Program-made: the position numbers and the translations under genes
Part shown: positions 25,115 to 36,241 of the stretch, in pieces
Layout of the letters: every line of letters starts with the position of its first letter
Position numbering within the stretch: the first letter of the stretch is position 1
From: Bradyrhizobiaceae bacterium
Lineage (GTDB): Bacteria; Pseudomonadota; Alphaproteobacteria; Rhizobiales; Xanthobacteraceae
Assembly (NCBI GenBank): GCA_020544565.1
Contig: CP078014.1
Location: forward strand, 1,862,016 to 1,926,015
DNA length: 64,000 bases
Reading direction: 5' to 3'
Notes under the pieces: generated by a model
What the model saw: only the letters and a program-made list of their open reading frames with translations
Database searches by the model: none
What the model was told of the DNA's origin: nothing

Positions 25115-26982
25115 ATGTCCGCGACAACCGACGACCTGCCGCTCGCCGCCGAATTTCCCGCCGCCAGCCGTGACGACTGGCGCAAGCTCGTGGACGGCGT
25201 GCTGAAAGGCGCCCCTTTCGAAAAGCTGGTCGGCAAGACCTATGACGGGCTGCGGATCGAGCCGATCTACCAGCGCGCGCGCGATGCCGCGGTCATTCCC
25301 GCCCGCGCCGCGGGCGCGCCGTGGCAGATCATGCAACGCGTCGATCATCCCGACGCCGCCGCGGCGAACGCGCAGGCGCTGCTCGATCTGGAAAACGGCG
25401 CGACCGGCCTCACGCTGGTGTTCGCGGGAGCCAACGGCGCGCGCGGCCATGGCCTGCCGCCGACCCCGGAGGCGCTGGCGCAAGTCCTCGACGGCATCTA
25501 TCCCGAGGCCGGCATCGCCGTTGAGCTGGAAATCGGTTTGCAGTCGCGCGACATGGGCCGCCACGTCGCCGACCTGCTCGCGGCCCGGAACATCAGGCCC
25601 GCGGACGTGCAGATCCGCTTCGGCCTCGATCCCATCGGCGGCTGCGCCGTGCGCGGCGGCAGTCCGGGGCCCTGGGCCTCGACCGCGACAGTGTTCGGCG
25701 AGAAAATCGCCACGCTGGCGAAGCTCGGCTTCCGTGGCCCGTTCGCACCCGCCGACGGTCGCGTGATCCACGATGCCGGCGGCTCGGAAGCGCTGGAGCT
25801 GGGCTACTTGCTGGCGGTCGGCGTCGCCTATCTGCGCGCGCTCGAAGCGGCGGGCATCGCGCTCGAGGATGCGCAGGGCATGGTCTATGCGCGCCTTGCC
25901 GCCGATGCCGACCAGTTCCTCACCATGGCCAAGTTCCGCGCGCTGCGCCTGTTGTGGGCGCGCGTCGAGCAGAGCTGCGGCCTCGCGCCGAAGCCGTTGT
26001 TCATCGCCGCCGACACCGCGTGGCGCATGCTGACCCAGCGCGACCCCGACGTGAACATGCTGCGCACGACAGTGGCCGTGTTCTCCGCCGGGCTCGGCGG
26101 CGCCAACAGCATCAACGTGCTGCCACACACGCTGGCGCTCGGCCTGCCCGATGCTTTCGCGCGGCGCGTCGCGCGCAATACCCAATTGGTGCTGCTGGAG
26201 GAATCCAATCTCGCCAAGGTGTCCGACCCCGCCGCGGGATCGGGCGGCATCGAAACGCTGACGCAACAGCTCTGCGAAGCCGCATGGGCCGAGTTCCAGG
26301 CCATCGAGCGCGCGGGCGGCGCCTTCGCCGCGCTTGAAAACAACGTCATCCAGCCCAAGGTCGCAGCGGTGCGCGCCGCGCGCGAGGCCAACATCGCCCG
26401 CCGCAAGGACGTGCTGACCGGAGCCAGCGAATTTCCCAACCTGCACGAGCGGGTTCCGACGGTGCTGGAGGCGCAGCCGGTGGTCCTGCCCCAGGCCGAG
26501 GCTTCGGCCGTCACCTTCCCGCCGCTCGCACCGATCCGTCTCGCCGCCGCGTTCGAGACGCTGCGCGACGCCTCGGACAACGCGCTGAAGACCAAAGGCG
26601 CGCGGCCCCGCGTGTTCCTCGCCAATCTTGGCACCGCGGCGGACTTCACCGCGCGCGCCACCTTCGCCAAGAGCTTCTTCGAGGCCGGCGGTATCGAAGC
26701 CATCGACGGCGAAGGTTCCACCGACCCGGCCGCGCTCGCCGCCGCGTTCAAGACCTCGGGCGCGGCGCTGGCCTGCCTGTGCTCGTCGGACAAGGTCTAT
26801 GCCGCGCATGCGGCGGCCGCCGCGCAGGCCCTTCACGCCGCCGGCGCGAAACATATCTATCTGGCAGGCCGCCCCGGCGAGATGGAAGCCGGCCTGCGCG
26901 CCGCCGGGGTCGGCGAGTTCATCGCCGCCGGCGGCGACGCGCTCGCGACACTCAGGGCCGCCTATGCTAAAATGGGTGCAGC

Positions 26983-26986
<4 letters not shown>
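25115..26986 (+). CDS. mutA: Methylmalonyl-CoA mutase, small (beta) subunit
   Basis: Non-catalytic partner of the B12-dependent mutase that interconverts (R)-methylmalonyl-CoA and succinyl-CoA. The 623-residue protein has the TIM-barrel mutase domain ([20 protein letters not shown], then [20 protein letters not shown]) and a C-terminal cobalamin-domain-like region in which the DxHxxG cobalt-ligand motif is absent, as expected for the small subunit. Its stop overlaps the mutB start by four bases. The heterodimeric form occurs in many alphaproteobacteria. Confidence 0.95.
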
Positions 26987-29154
<2,168 letters not shown>

Positions 29155-29192
29155 GCGCCCCTCGCGACGTCAAAATGGGATACGGTAAGGTG

Positions 29193-29507
29193 ATGAGCAC
29201 AATCGCCGACCTCGATCGAGAAACAATTATTCGCGAGCTTCTCAAGCTGCGTGCAGAACTCCGCGGGCGCGGCGTGACCCGGCTGGCGATATTCGGATCG
29301 CGCGCGAGGGGAAATCCCCGGCCTGACAGCGATCTTGATGTTCTCATCGATGTCGAGCCAGGAATCCGATTTTCGCTCATCGATCTGATCGGCGCCTCCC
29401 ACATTATCGGTGACGAACTGGGCATTCCCGCCAATCTGTTTATGCGCCGAAGTCTGGAGCCCGGTTTGGCTCAAACAATCAGCGACGAGATCATCGAGGT
29501 ATTCTGA
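29193..29507 (+). CDS. MNT-type nucleotidyltransferase antitoxin
   Basis: A 104-residue minimal nucleotidyltransferase of the MntA/DUF4062-free type, with the signature LAIFGSRARGNPRPDSDLDVLID (GS motif then DxD at the end). In MNT/HepT systems this enzyme is the antitoxin and modifies the HepT RNase by adding nucleotides. The HepT gene follows with a one-base overlap (TGATG). A start 18 bases upstream is also possible. The region is AT-richer than mutB before it. Confidence 0.88.
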   Translation: MSTIADLDRETIIRELLKLRAELRGRGVTRLAIFGSRARGNPRPDSDLDVLIDVEPGIRFSLIDLIGASHIIGDELGIPANLFMRRSLEPGLAQTISDEIIEVF

Positions 29508-29857
29508 TGGCCGATCGCGCCTATTGGCGACTCACGGACATGAAGAACGCCATCGGAGAGATTCGGAAACTACTGGACGGCAAAACTGTCGACGCGGTCG
29601 TGACCGATTTCGCAACCAGAGCTGCCTTCGAAAGATTTCTTGAGATTGTCAGCGAGGCCTCGCGACATGTGCCGGACGACTGGAAAAGGATGCATCCATC
29701 GATCGAATGGCGTCAGATCGCCGATCTGGGTAATTTCATTCGGCACGTCTATCACAGGATCGATATAGATATCCTTTGGGCGATTTATACCGACAAACTC
29801 GACCCTTTAGAGCAAGCCGTCGACGCGCTGATCGCACAAGCGAAGCCAAATAGCTGA
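29507..29857 (+). CDS. HepT-like ribonuclease toxin (HEPN, DUF86)
   Basis: A 116-residue all-helical HEPN-fold protein, the toxin of an MNT/HepT pair. The active-site stretch near the C-terminus reads LGNFIRHVYHRIDIDILW, with the Arg-His-x-Tyr arrangement of the DUF86 group. The first part, RAYWRLTDMKNAIGEIRK, is the usual dimer helix. Overlap with the MNT gene by one base supports co-expression. The pair sits between mutB and the transporter genes. Confidence 0.85.
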   Translation: MADRAYWRLTDMKNAIGEIRKLLDGKTVDAVVTDFATRAAFERFLEIVSEASRHVPDDWKRMHPSIEWRQIADLGNFIRHVYHRIDIDILWAIYTDKLDPLEQAVDALIAQAKPNS

Positions 29858-30058
29858 TGCGAAGGGGGCACTTCACATCAAGAAGCAAACCGTTGCCCTT
29901 GATTACCGACGCTCTGCTCATCGTCGTCCCCCCTGATCCTGTCATTGCCCGCTCTATTGCACCGCAAAGATCGGTCGCCTTGCGGACGCGCGGCAAACCT
30001 GACTAGATTACCGCACAGCAGAGCGCCGGACATTACCGGCGCCGCGGGGAGATACGCC

Positions 30059-31054
30059 ATGTCCACCATCACGCGCCGCGGTTTCGCGGCTTCGGCGGCG
30101 GCTGCCGCCGCCAGCGCCGGCCTCGGACTGAAACCTTCGTTCGCACAGGCCAACTATCCCAGCCGCCCAATCCAGCTGATCTGCCCGTGGGGCGCGGGCG
30201 GCGGCACCGACGCGACGGCGCGCATCGTCGGCGCACTGCTGGAAAAGGAATTCGGCCAGCCGGTGAACGTCGTCAACCGCACCGGCGGCTCCGGGGTGGT
30301 GGGCCACGCGGCCATCGCCGCCGCCGCGCCGGACGGCTACACCATCGGCATCGTCACCGTCGAAATCGCGATGATGCACTGGGCCGGCCTCACCGAACTG
30401 ACGCCGCGGAATTACACGCCGCTGGCGCTGATGAACGAGGATCCGCCCGGCATCCAGGTGAAACACGATGCGCCCTACAAGACGGTGAAGGATCTCGCCG
30501 ACGCCATCAAGGCGGCCCCGCCCGGCAAGTTCAAGGCCTCCGGCACCGGGCAGGGCGGCATCTGGCATCTCGCTCTGGTGGGCTGGATGCAGGCGATGGG
30601 GCTGCCGCCCAATCAGGTGGCCTGGGTGCCGTCGAACGGCGCGGCGCCCGCGGTGCAGGATCTCGCCGCCGGCGGCCTCGATCTCGTTCCCTGCTCGGTG
30701 CCCGAGGCACGGGCGATGATCGATGCCGGCAAGGTGCGCAGCCTCGCCATCATGGCGCCGGAGCGCGCCGCCAACTTCCCCAACGTTCCGACGCTGAAGG
30801 AAGCGATGGGCATCCCCTATTCCACCGGCGCGTGGCGCGGCTTCGCCGCACCGAAAGGCACGCCGGAGCCGGTCGCCGCCAAGCTCACCGCGGCCATGAA
30901 GAAGATCTACAATTCCAAGGAATACAAGGAGTTCATGGCAGCGCGCGGCTTCGGCACCGTGTGGAACGACGCGGCCGGATTCGCCAGTTTCATGGACCAG
31001 AGCGACCGCCAGATGGGCGAAGCGATGAAGGCCGCCGGGATCGCGAAAACGTAA
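30059..31054 (+). CDS. tctC: TctC/Bug family periplasmic carboxylate-binding protein
   Basis: Solute receptor of a tripartite tricarboxylate transporter, 331 residues. The signal peptide has twin arginines (TRRGFAASAAAA) and a cleavage site near SFAQA, suggesting Tat export. The Bug fold markers follow: PIQLICPWGAGGGTDATAR, NRTGGSGVVGHAAIA and the C-terminal MGEAMKAAGI. GGGGAG precedes the ATG. tctB and tctA lie directly downstream. Bug receptors bind small carboxylates; the ligand here is unknown, but the methylmalonyl-CoA context suggests a C3-C6 mono- or dicarboxylate. Confidence 0.93.
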   Translation: MSTITRRGFAASAAAAAASAGLGLKPSFAQANYPSRPIQLICPWGAGGGTDATARIVGALLEKEFGQPVNVVNRTGGSGVVGHAAIAAAAPDGYTIGIVTVEIAMMHWAGLTELTPRNYTPLALMNEDPPGIQVKHDAPYKTVKDLADAIKAAPPGKFKASGTGQGGIWHLALVGWMQAMGLPPNQVAWVPSNGAAPAVQDLAAGGLDLVPCSVPEARAMIDAGKVRSLAIMAPERAANFPNVPTLKEAMGIPYSTGAWRGFAAPKGTPEPVAAKLTAAMKKIYNSKEYKEFMAARGFGTVWNDAAGFASFMDQSDRQMGEAMKAAGIAKT

Positions 31055-31108
31055 CGTAACCCGGCGCCGACCAGCACCAACTTTAAACCGGCGAAGATCG
31101 GAGTTGCG

Positions 31109-31603
31109 ATGCGTCTTTCCGACAGGACCACGGGACTGTTCATCGTCGCGCTCGGCGCCCTTTCGGCCTATGGCGGGGCGCAGTTGCCCCCCGTCCCCGG
31201 GCAACAGATCGGCCCGAACGTGTTTCCCGTCGTGATCGGCCTCGCGCTCATGGCGTGCGGCGCGATGATCGCACTTGGCGTCGGCCAGAAATTCGAGGAG
31301 GACGCCGAAGCGGAGCTGCTCGCCATCGAGGGGCCGCCGCCGGTCGTCGAGAAGCCGAGCCTTCTGTCGCGCGCGCGGGTGCTGCTGCCCCCGGCGCTGC
31401 TGGTGTTCTACGTGATCGCGGTCGATCATCTCGGCTTCATCCTCACCGCCGCGATCATGGCCTTTTCGGTGTCGGTCGCGCTCGGAGCGCGGATGCGGAT
31501 CGCCCTTCCCGTCGCGCTGCTGTCGCCCATCGGCGCTCACCTGATCTTCGCCAAGCTGCTGCGGGTGCCGTTGCCCGCCGGCCTCATCCCGATGCCGTGG
31601 TGA
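31109..31603 (+). CDS. tctB: TctB family small transporter subunit
   Basis: A 164-residue membrane protein with about four helices, the small permease subunit of TTT transporters. Segments TGLFIVALGALSAYGG and IGPNVFPVVIGLALMACG match the family. A ribosome site GGAG precedes the ATG. Three bases separate it from tctA. Confidence 0.9.
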   Translation: MRLSDRTTGLFIVALGALSAYGGAQLPPVPGQQIGPNVFPVVIGLALMACGAMIALGVGQKFEEDAEAELLAIEGPPPVVEKPSLLSRARVLLPPALLVFYVIAVDHLGFILTAAIMAFSVSVALGARMRIALPVALLSPIGAHLIFAKLLRVPLPAGLIPMPW

Positions 31604-31606
31604 CCC

Positions 31607-33115
31607 ATGGCCACGTATCTTGAAGCCTTTCAGCTCGTCCTCGCGCCGGATGTCCTCATCGCGATCATGCTGTCGTCGATCTATGGGCTGGTGGTCGGCT
31701 CCCTGCCCGGCCTCTCCGCCACCATGGCGACCGCGCTGCTGGTGCCGGTGACGTTCTACCTGTCGCCGATCGCCGCCATCGCCACCATCGTCTCGGCCTC
31801 GGCGATGGCGATCTTCTCCGGCGATATTCCGGGCGCGCTGCTGCGCATTCCCGGCACCCCCGCCTCCGCGGCCTATACCGACGAAGCCTATGCCATGACG
31901 CGCAAAGGCCAGGCCGAACTCGCGCTCGGCGCGGGGTTGTGGTTCAGCGCCATCGGCGGCATCGCGGGCACCATTTCGCTGATGGCGCTGGCGCCGCCGC
32001 TCGCGGACATGGCGCTGAGCTTCTCGACCTTCGAGTACTTCTGGCTGGCATTCCTCGGCCTGATGTGCGCCACGCTGGTGGCGCGCAGCTCTCCGGTGAA
32101 AGCGATCGCCAGCATGCTGCTGGGCCTGCTGATTTCCTGCGTCGGCATGGAAAACCCCGGCGGCATCCCGCGCTTCACCTTCGGCTCCACCGATCTGCTC
32201 GGCGGCATCGAGGTGATCCCCGCCCTCGTCGGCGTGTTCGCCGTGTCCGAGGTGATGCGCGCCATGGCGACGGCCGAACCGCCGCCGATGCCGCGGCGCA
32301 AGTTCGGCAGCATTCTCGCCGGGCAATTGCATCTCACCGGCAAATACTGGTGGCCGATGACCCGCGGCAACATCGTCGGCATCATCATCGGCGTGCTGCC
32401 GGGCGCGGGCGCCGACATGGCGGCCTGGGTGAGCTACGCCATGTCCAAGCGCTTCTCCAAGGAGAAGGAGAAATTCGGCACCGGCCATGTCGAGGGACTG
32501 GTGGAGGCCGGGGCCAGCAACAATGCGAGCCTCGCCAGCGGCTGGGTGCCGGCGCTGCTGTTCGGCGTGCCGGGAGACACCATCACCGCCATCGCCATCG
32601 GCGTGCTGTACATGAAGGGCCTCAACCCGGGCCCGACGCTGTTCACCGAAAAGGCGTCGAGCATGTATGCGATCTACATCATGTTCATCGTCGCCAACAT
32701 CCTCATGATTCCGCTTGGCATCGTCATGATCCGGCTGGCGAGCCACATCCTGCGCGCGCCGCGCTCGGCGATCATGCCGATCATCATGCTGTGCTGCGCG
32801 GTGGGGTCGTTCGCCACCGGCAACAGCCTGTTCGCGGTGCTCACCGTCGGCTTTTTCGGCGTGCTCGGCTACGTCATGGAGAGCAACGGCTATCCGGTGG
32901 CGGCGATGGTGCTCGGCATCGTCATGGGCACGATGGTGGAGCAGAGCTTCGTCACCTCGCTCATCAAGTCCGACGGCAGCATCCTGCCGTTCTTCGAGCG
33001 GCCGGTCTCCGCGGTGCTGGCATCGATGGCCATCGGCGCGCTGCTGTGGCCGGTGTTCGTCTGGCTGCGCAAGCAGGCCCGCGCGCGGCGCCCTGTGGCC
33101 GCGGCGGGGTCATAA
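31607..33115 (+). CDS. tctA: TctA family large transporter subunit
   Basis: A 502-residue polytopic permease with about twelve helices. The Gly-rich family motifs are present in both halves: VVGSLPGLSATMATALLVP near the N-terminus and IIIGVLPGAGADMAAWVSYA in the middle, plus EGLVEAGASNNASLASGWVP. With TctC and TctB it forms a complete proton- or sodium-driven carboxylate importer. meaB starts 39 bases downstream. Confidence 0.95.
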   Translation: MATYLEAFQLVLAPDVLIAIMLSSIYGLVVGSLPGLSATMATALLVPVTFYLSPIAAIATIVSASAMAIFSGDIPGALLRIPGTPASAAYTDEAYAMTRKGQAELALGAGLWFSAIGGIAGTISLMALAPPLADMALSFSTFEYFWLAFLGLMCATLVARSSPVKAIASMLLGLLISCVGMENPGGIPRFTFGSTDLLGGIEVIPALVGVFAVSEVMRAMATAEPPPMPRRKFGSILAGQLHLTGKYWWPMTRGNIVGIIIGVLPGAGADMAAWVSYAMSKRFSKEKEKFGTGHVEGLVEAGASNNASLASGWVPALLFGVPGDTITAIAIGVLYMKGLNPGPTLFTEKASSMYAIYIMFIVANILMIPLGIVMIRLASHILRAPRSAIMPIIMLCCAVGSFATGNSLFAVLTVGFFGVLGYVMESNGYPVAAMVLGIVMGTMVEQSFVTSLIKSDGSILPFFERPVSAVLASMAIGALLWPVFVWLRKQARARRPVAAAGS

Positions 33116-33154
33116 CCCCTCGCCCCGGCCGCCCATTCGTTGTAAACGGGCGGC

Positions 33155-34156
33155 ATGGTGTCCCCTGCTGCAAATTCCCGTCCTGATACCGCCGCTCTCG
33201 CCGACGATGTCCGTTCCGGCAGCCGCGCCGCGCTGGCGCGCGCCATCACCCTGATCGAGAGCCGTCGCGCCGATCATCAAACGCAAGCGCGCGATCTGGT
33301 GCAGGCGCTGCTGCCGCACACCGGCAACGCCATGCGCGTCGGCATCACCGGATCGCCCGGCGTCGGCAAATCCACCACCATTGACGCGCTCGGCATGGCG
33401 CTGATCGGCAAGGGCCACAAGGTCGCGGTGCTGGCGGTGGACCCGTCCTCGGCGCGCACCGGCGGCTCGATCCTCGGCGACAAGACCCGCATGGCGAGGC
33501 TGTCGGCGGAAGAGCATGCCTTCATCCGCCCCTCGCCCTCCTCCGGCACGCTCGGCGGCGTCGCCGCCAAGACCCGCGAGGCGATGCTGTTGTGCGAGGC
33601 CGCCGGCTTCGACGTGGTGCTGGTGGAGACGGTCGGCATCGGCCAGTCGGAAACCGCCGTTTGCGACATGACCGATTTCTTCCTCGCCCTGATGCTGCCC
33701 GGCGCGGGCGACGAACTGCAGGGCATCAAGAAAGGGCTGGTCGAGCTTGCCGACATGATCGCCGTCAACAAGGCGGACGGCGACAACCTCAAGCGCGCCC
33801 AAGCGGCGGCGGCGGAATACAACGCCGCGCTGCACATCCTCGCACCGCGCTCGGAGCACTGGTTTCCGCCGGTGGTGACCTATTCGGCGCTCACCGGCGA
33901 CGGCATCGACACGCTGTGGGACAAGATCCTCGCCCATCGCACGGCGATGATCGCCTCCGGTGATTTCGCCGCGCGCCGCCGCGCCCAGCAGGTGAAATGG
34001 ATGTGGACCATCCTCGAAGACCGGCTGCAGGCGCGGCTGCGCTCCGATCCCGCGATCCGCGGCCGGGTCCGGCAGCTCGAAGCCGCGGTGGCGAATGGCG
34101 AGACGACCCCTGCCGTCGCCGCCGACGAGGTGGCCGCGCTGCTGGAACGGCGATGA
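33155..34156 (+). CDS. meaB: Methylmalonyl-CoA mutase-associated GTPase MeaB
   Basis: G3E-family P-loop GTPase of 333 residues that protects and reloads the B12 cofactor of methylmalonyl-CoA mutase. Walker A GSPGVGKST at 66-74, the signature LAVDPSSARTGGSILGDK, the switch region VETVGIGQSETAV and the base-recognition motif NKADG are all visible. Its stop overlaps the start of the pyroglutamyl peptidase gene. Position downstream of mutAB is expected; the transporter genes in between are the oddity. Confidence 0.96.
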   Translation: MVSPAANSRPDTAALADDVRSGSRAALARAITLIESRRADHQTQARDLVQALLPHTGNAMRVGITGSPGVGKSTTIDALGMALIGKGHKVAVLAVDPSSARTGGSILGDKTRMARLSAEEHAFIRPSPSSGTLGGVAAKTREAMLLCEAAGFDVVLVETVGIGQSETAVCDMTDFFLALMLPGAGDELQGIKKGLVELADMIAVNKADGDNLKRAQAAAAEYNAALHILAPRSEHWFPPVVTYSALTGDGIDTLWDKILAHRTAMIASGDFAARRRAQQVKWMWTILEDRLQARLRSDPAIRGRVRQLEAAVANGETTPAVAADEVAALLERR

Positions 34157-34812
34157 CCGCGCAGCGCCGCATTCTGGTGACGGGCTTCGGTCCGTTCCCC
34201 GGCGCGCCTTACAATCCGACGCAACAACTGGTGTCGCAGTTGGTGCGGCTGCGCCGTCCCGCGCTCGACAATATCGCGCGGATGGGCCATGTCTTTCCGG
34301 TGGCCTACGGCGCGGTGGACCGCGAACTGCCGATGCTGATCGCAGCTCATCGTCCCGATGCACTGCTGATGTTCGGGCTCGCGGCGCGCACGCCCTTCAT
34401 CCGCGTCGAGACCCGCGTCCGCAACGCCGTCACCCAGATCTGGCCGGACGCCGCGCACACCCGGATCGGCAACCGGATGATCGCCAGTGGCGCCGACTCG
34501 ATCCGGCGGTTCGGACCGCACACCTCGCGGCTGCTGCGCGCGGCGCAGACAGCGGGCGTGGACGCCCGCGCCTCCCTGAGCGCGGGATATTATCTCTGCA
34601 ATTATCTCGGCTGGCGCGCCATCGAGGCGACCCGGGCACCGGATGGCCCCCGCCTCGCGGCGTTCGTCCATGTGCCGCTGGTTCCGCGCGGAGCGGCGCA
34701 TCCGCTCAAGGGCTGCAACCGAGGCGTCACCTTCGAAGACCTGGTGATCGCGGGCGAGGCCATGCTGATGGAAATGGCGACGCTGGCGCGCCGGGCCGCT
34801 GATTCCGTCTGA
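34153..34812 (+). CDS. pcp: Pyroglutamyl-peptidase I (peptidase C15)
   Basis: Cytosolic cysteine peptidase of 219 residues removing N-terminal pyroglutamate. The catalytic triad is in place: Glu86 in FIRVETRVRN, Cys149 in SAGYYLCNYL and His173 in FVHVPLVP. The N-terminal ILVTGFGPFPGAPYNPT is the family signature. ATGA overlap with meaB; a terminator follows at 34847. Confidence 0.93.
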   Translation: MTAQRRILVTGFGPFPGAPYNPTQQLVSQLVRLRRPALDNIARMGHVFPVAYGAVDRELPMLIAAHRPDALLMFGLAARTPFIRVETRVRNAVTQIWPDAAHTRIGNRMIASGADSIRRFGPHTSRLLRAAQTAGVDARASLSAGYYLCNYLGWRAIEATRAPDGPRLAAFVHVPLVPRGAAHPLKGCNRGVTFEDLVIAGEAMLMEMATLARRAADSV

Positions 34813-34846
34813 CAGCCATACCCGAAGACGCATTGAGCATCGCGAC

Positions 34847-34874
34847 AGGCCCGCATAAACAGGGCCTCTTTTTT
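34847..34874 (+). terminator. Rho-independent terminator after pcp
   Basis: AGGCCC and GGGCCT pair across a nine-base AT-rich loop, then C and six T. It ends the plus-strand run that includes tctCBA, meaB and pcp, and separates it from the MFS gene starting at 34891. Confidence 0.8.
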
Positions 34875-34890
34875 CAACGAACCGCGCGGC

Positions 34891-36138
34891 ATGACCGATA
34901 CCAGCGACAACGCATGGGTCTCCTCGACCCATCACCCGATGAGATTTCGCGAATTTGTCGCCATGGTCGCCGCGATCATGGCGCTCAATCCGCTGGCACT
35001 CGACCTGATGCTGCCCGGACTGCCGGATATGGCATCGGCCTTTCACCTCGGCGACGTCAACCACGCGCAGGCCGTGCTCTCGGTGTTCCTTGCCGGGTTC
35101 GGCGCGGGCCAGTTCATCATGGGCCCGCTGTCGGATCGCTTCGGGCGGCGGCCGATCCTGATCGGAGGCCTGATCGTCTATGGCATCGCCAGCCTGCTCG
35201 CCATCGCCGCGCCGACATTCGAGACGCTGCTGCTGGCCCGCATCCTGCAGGGACTCGGCACCTCGGCCTCCCGCGTTATCGCCACGTCAATCGTACGCGA
35301 TTGCTACAGCGGCCGTCGCATGGCCAGCGTGATGTCGCTGGCGATGATGATCTTCATCTCGGTGCCGCTGATCGCCCCCTCGCTCGGGCAGATCGTGATG
35401 CTGGCCGGCGAATGGCGCGGCATGTTCATCGTGCTGCTGCTGTACGGCGTGCTGACGCTGGTGTGGAGCGGCCTGCGCCTGCCGGAAACCCTGCCGCCGA
35501 GCGAGCGCAGGTCCCTCGCCGTCCGCGAGGTCGCCGGCAACGTCATGCACACGCTGACCAACCGGCAGACCCTCGGCTATGCGCTGGCCGCCGGCTGCGT
35601 GCAGGGCGTGCTGTTCGGCTACGTGCTGTCGTCGCAGCAGATCTTCACCGAGATCTACGGTCTCGGCCCCTATTTCCCGGTGGCCTTCGGGGCGGTGGCG
35701 CTCGGGGTCGCCATCGCCGGATTCCTGAATTCGCGCATCGTCGGACGCTACGGCATGCGGGTGATCTCGCACGCGGCGCTGACGGCGCAGATCGCCATCG
35801 CGGTGTTGATGCTGGCGGCGACGATCGCGAATTGGTTTCCGCTGTGGCTGTTCATGCTGCTGTCCACCGCCAACATGTTCGCCTTCGGACTGATCTTCTC
35901 GAACTTCTCCGCGCTCGCCATGGAGCCGCAGGGCCATATCGCGGGCACGGCCTCCTCGCTGTTCGGATCGATCACCACGCTGGTCGGCATCGGCGTCGGC
36001 TATGTCATCGGCCAGCATTTCAACGGCACCCTGATGCCGTTTGCCGTCGGCGCGTTTGCCTCGGCGCTGGTGACCCTCGCCATCGTGCTCGTGGTCGAAA
36101 AGGGCCGCCTGTTCGTGCCCCACAACAAGCCAATCTGA
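34891..36138 (+). CDS. Bcr/CflA family MFS drug efflux transporter
   Basis: A 415-residue, twelve-helix major facilitator protein. The subfamily markers are the opening NPLALDLMLPGLPDMASAF, the loop motif A GPLSDRFGRRPILI, and the helix-5 proline motif APSLGQIVMLAGEWRGMF. Members export bicyclomycin, chloramphenicol-type drugs or cysteine. It stands alone after a terminator; no regulator gene is adjacent. Confidence 0.92.
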   Translation: MTDTSDNAWVSSTHHPMRFREFVAMVAAIMALNPLALDLMLPGLPDMASAFHLGDVNHAQAVLSVFLAGFGAGQFIMGPLSDRFGRRPILIGGLIVYGIASLLAIAAPTFETLLLARILQGLGTSASRVIATSIVRDCYSGRRMASVMSLAMMIFISVPLIAPSLGQIVMLAGEWRGMFIVLLLYGVLTLVWSGLRLPETLPPSERRSLAVREVAGNVMHTLTNRQTLGYALAAGCVQGVLFGYVLSSQQIFTEIYGLGPYFPVAFGAVALGVAIAGFLNSRIVGRYGMRVISHAALTAQIAIAVLMLAATIANWFPLWLFMLLSTANMFAFGLIFSNFSALAMEPQGHIAGTASSLFGSITTLVGIGVGYVIGQHFNGTLMPFAVGAFASALVTLAIVLVVEKGRLFVPHNKPI

Positions 36139-36241
36139 CCGCCCGCGCGGCACCGAGCTGTTAACCCTACCGCCGACAATCTTCTCCGGCCCGCCGTCAT
36201 CGCCGCATTCGCAGTCGCCCTGCATGCGATGATCCGGCGCC

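Noticed and set aside
30008..32746. 912-codon open frame antisense to tctC-tctB-tctA
   Set aside because: Composition shadow of three well-supported transporter genes; the product is a His/Arg/Asp-rich low-complexity sequence.
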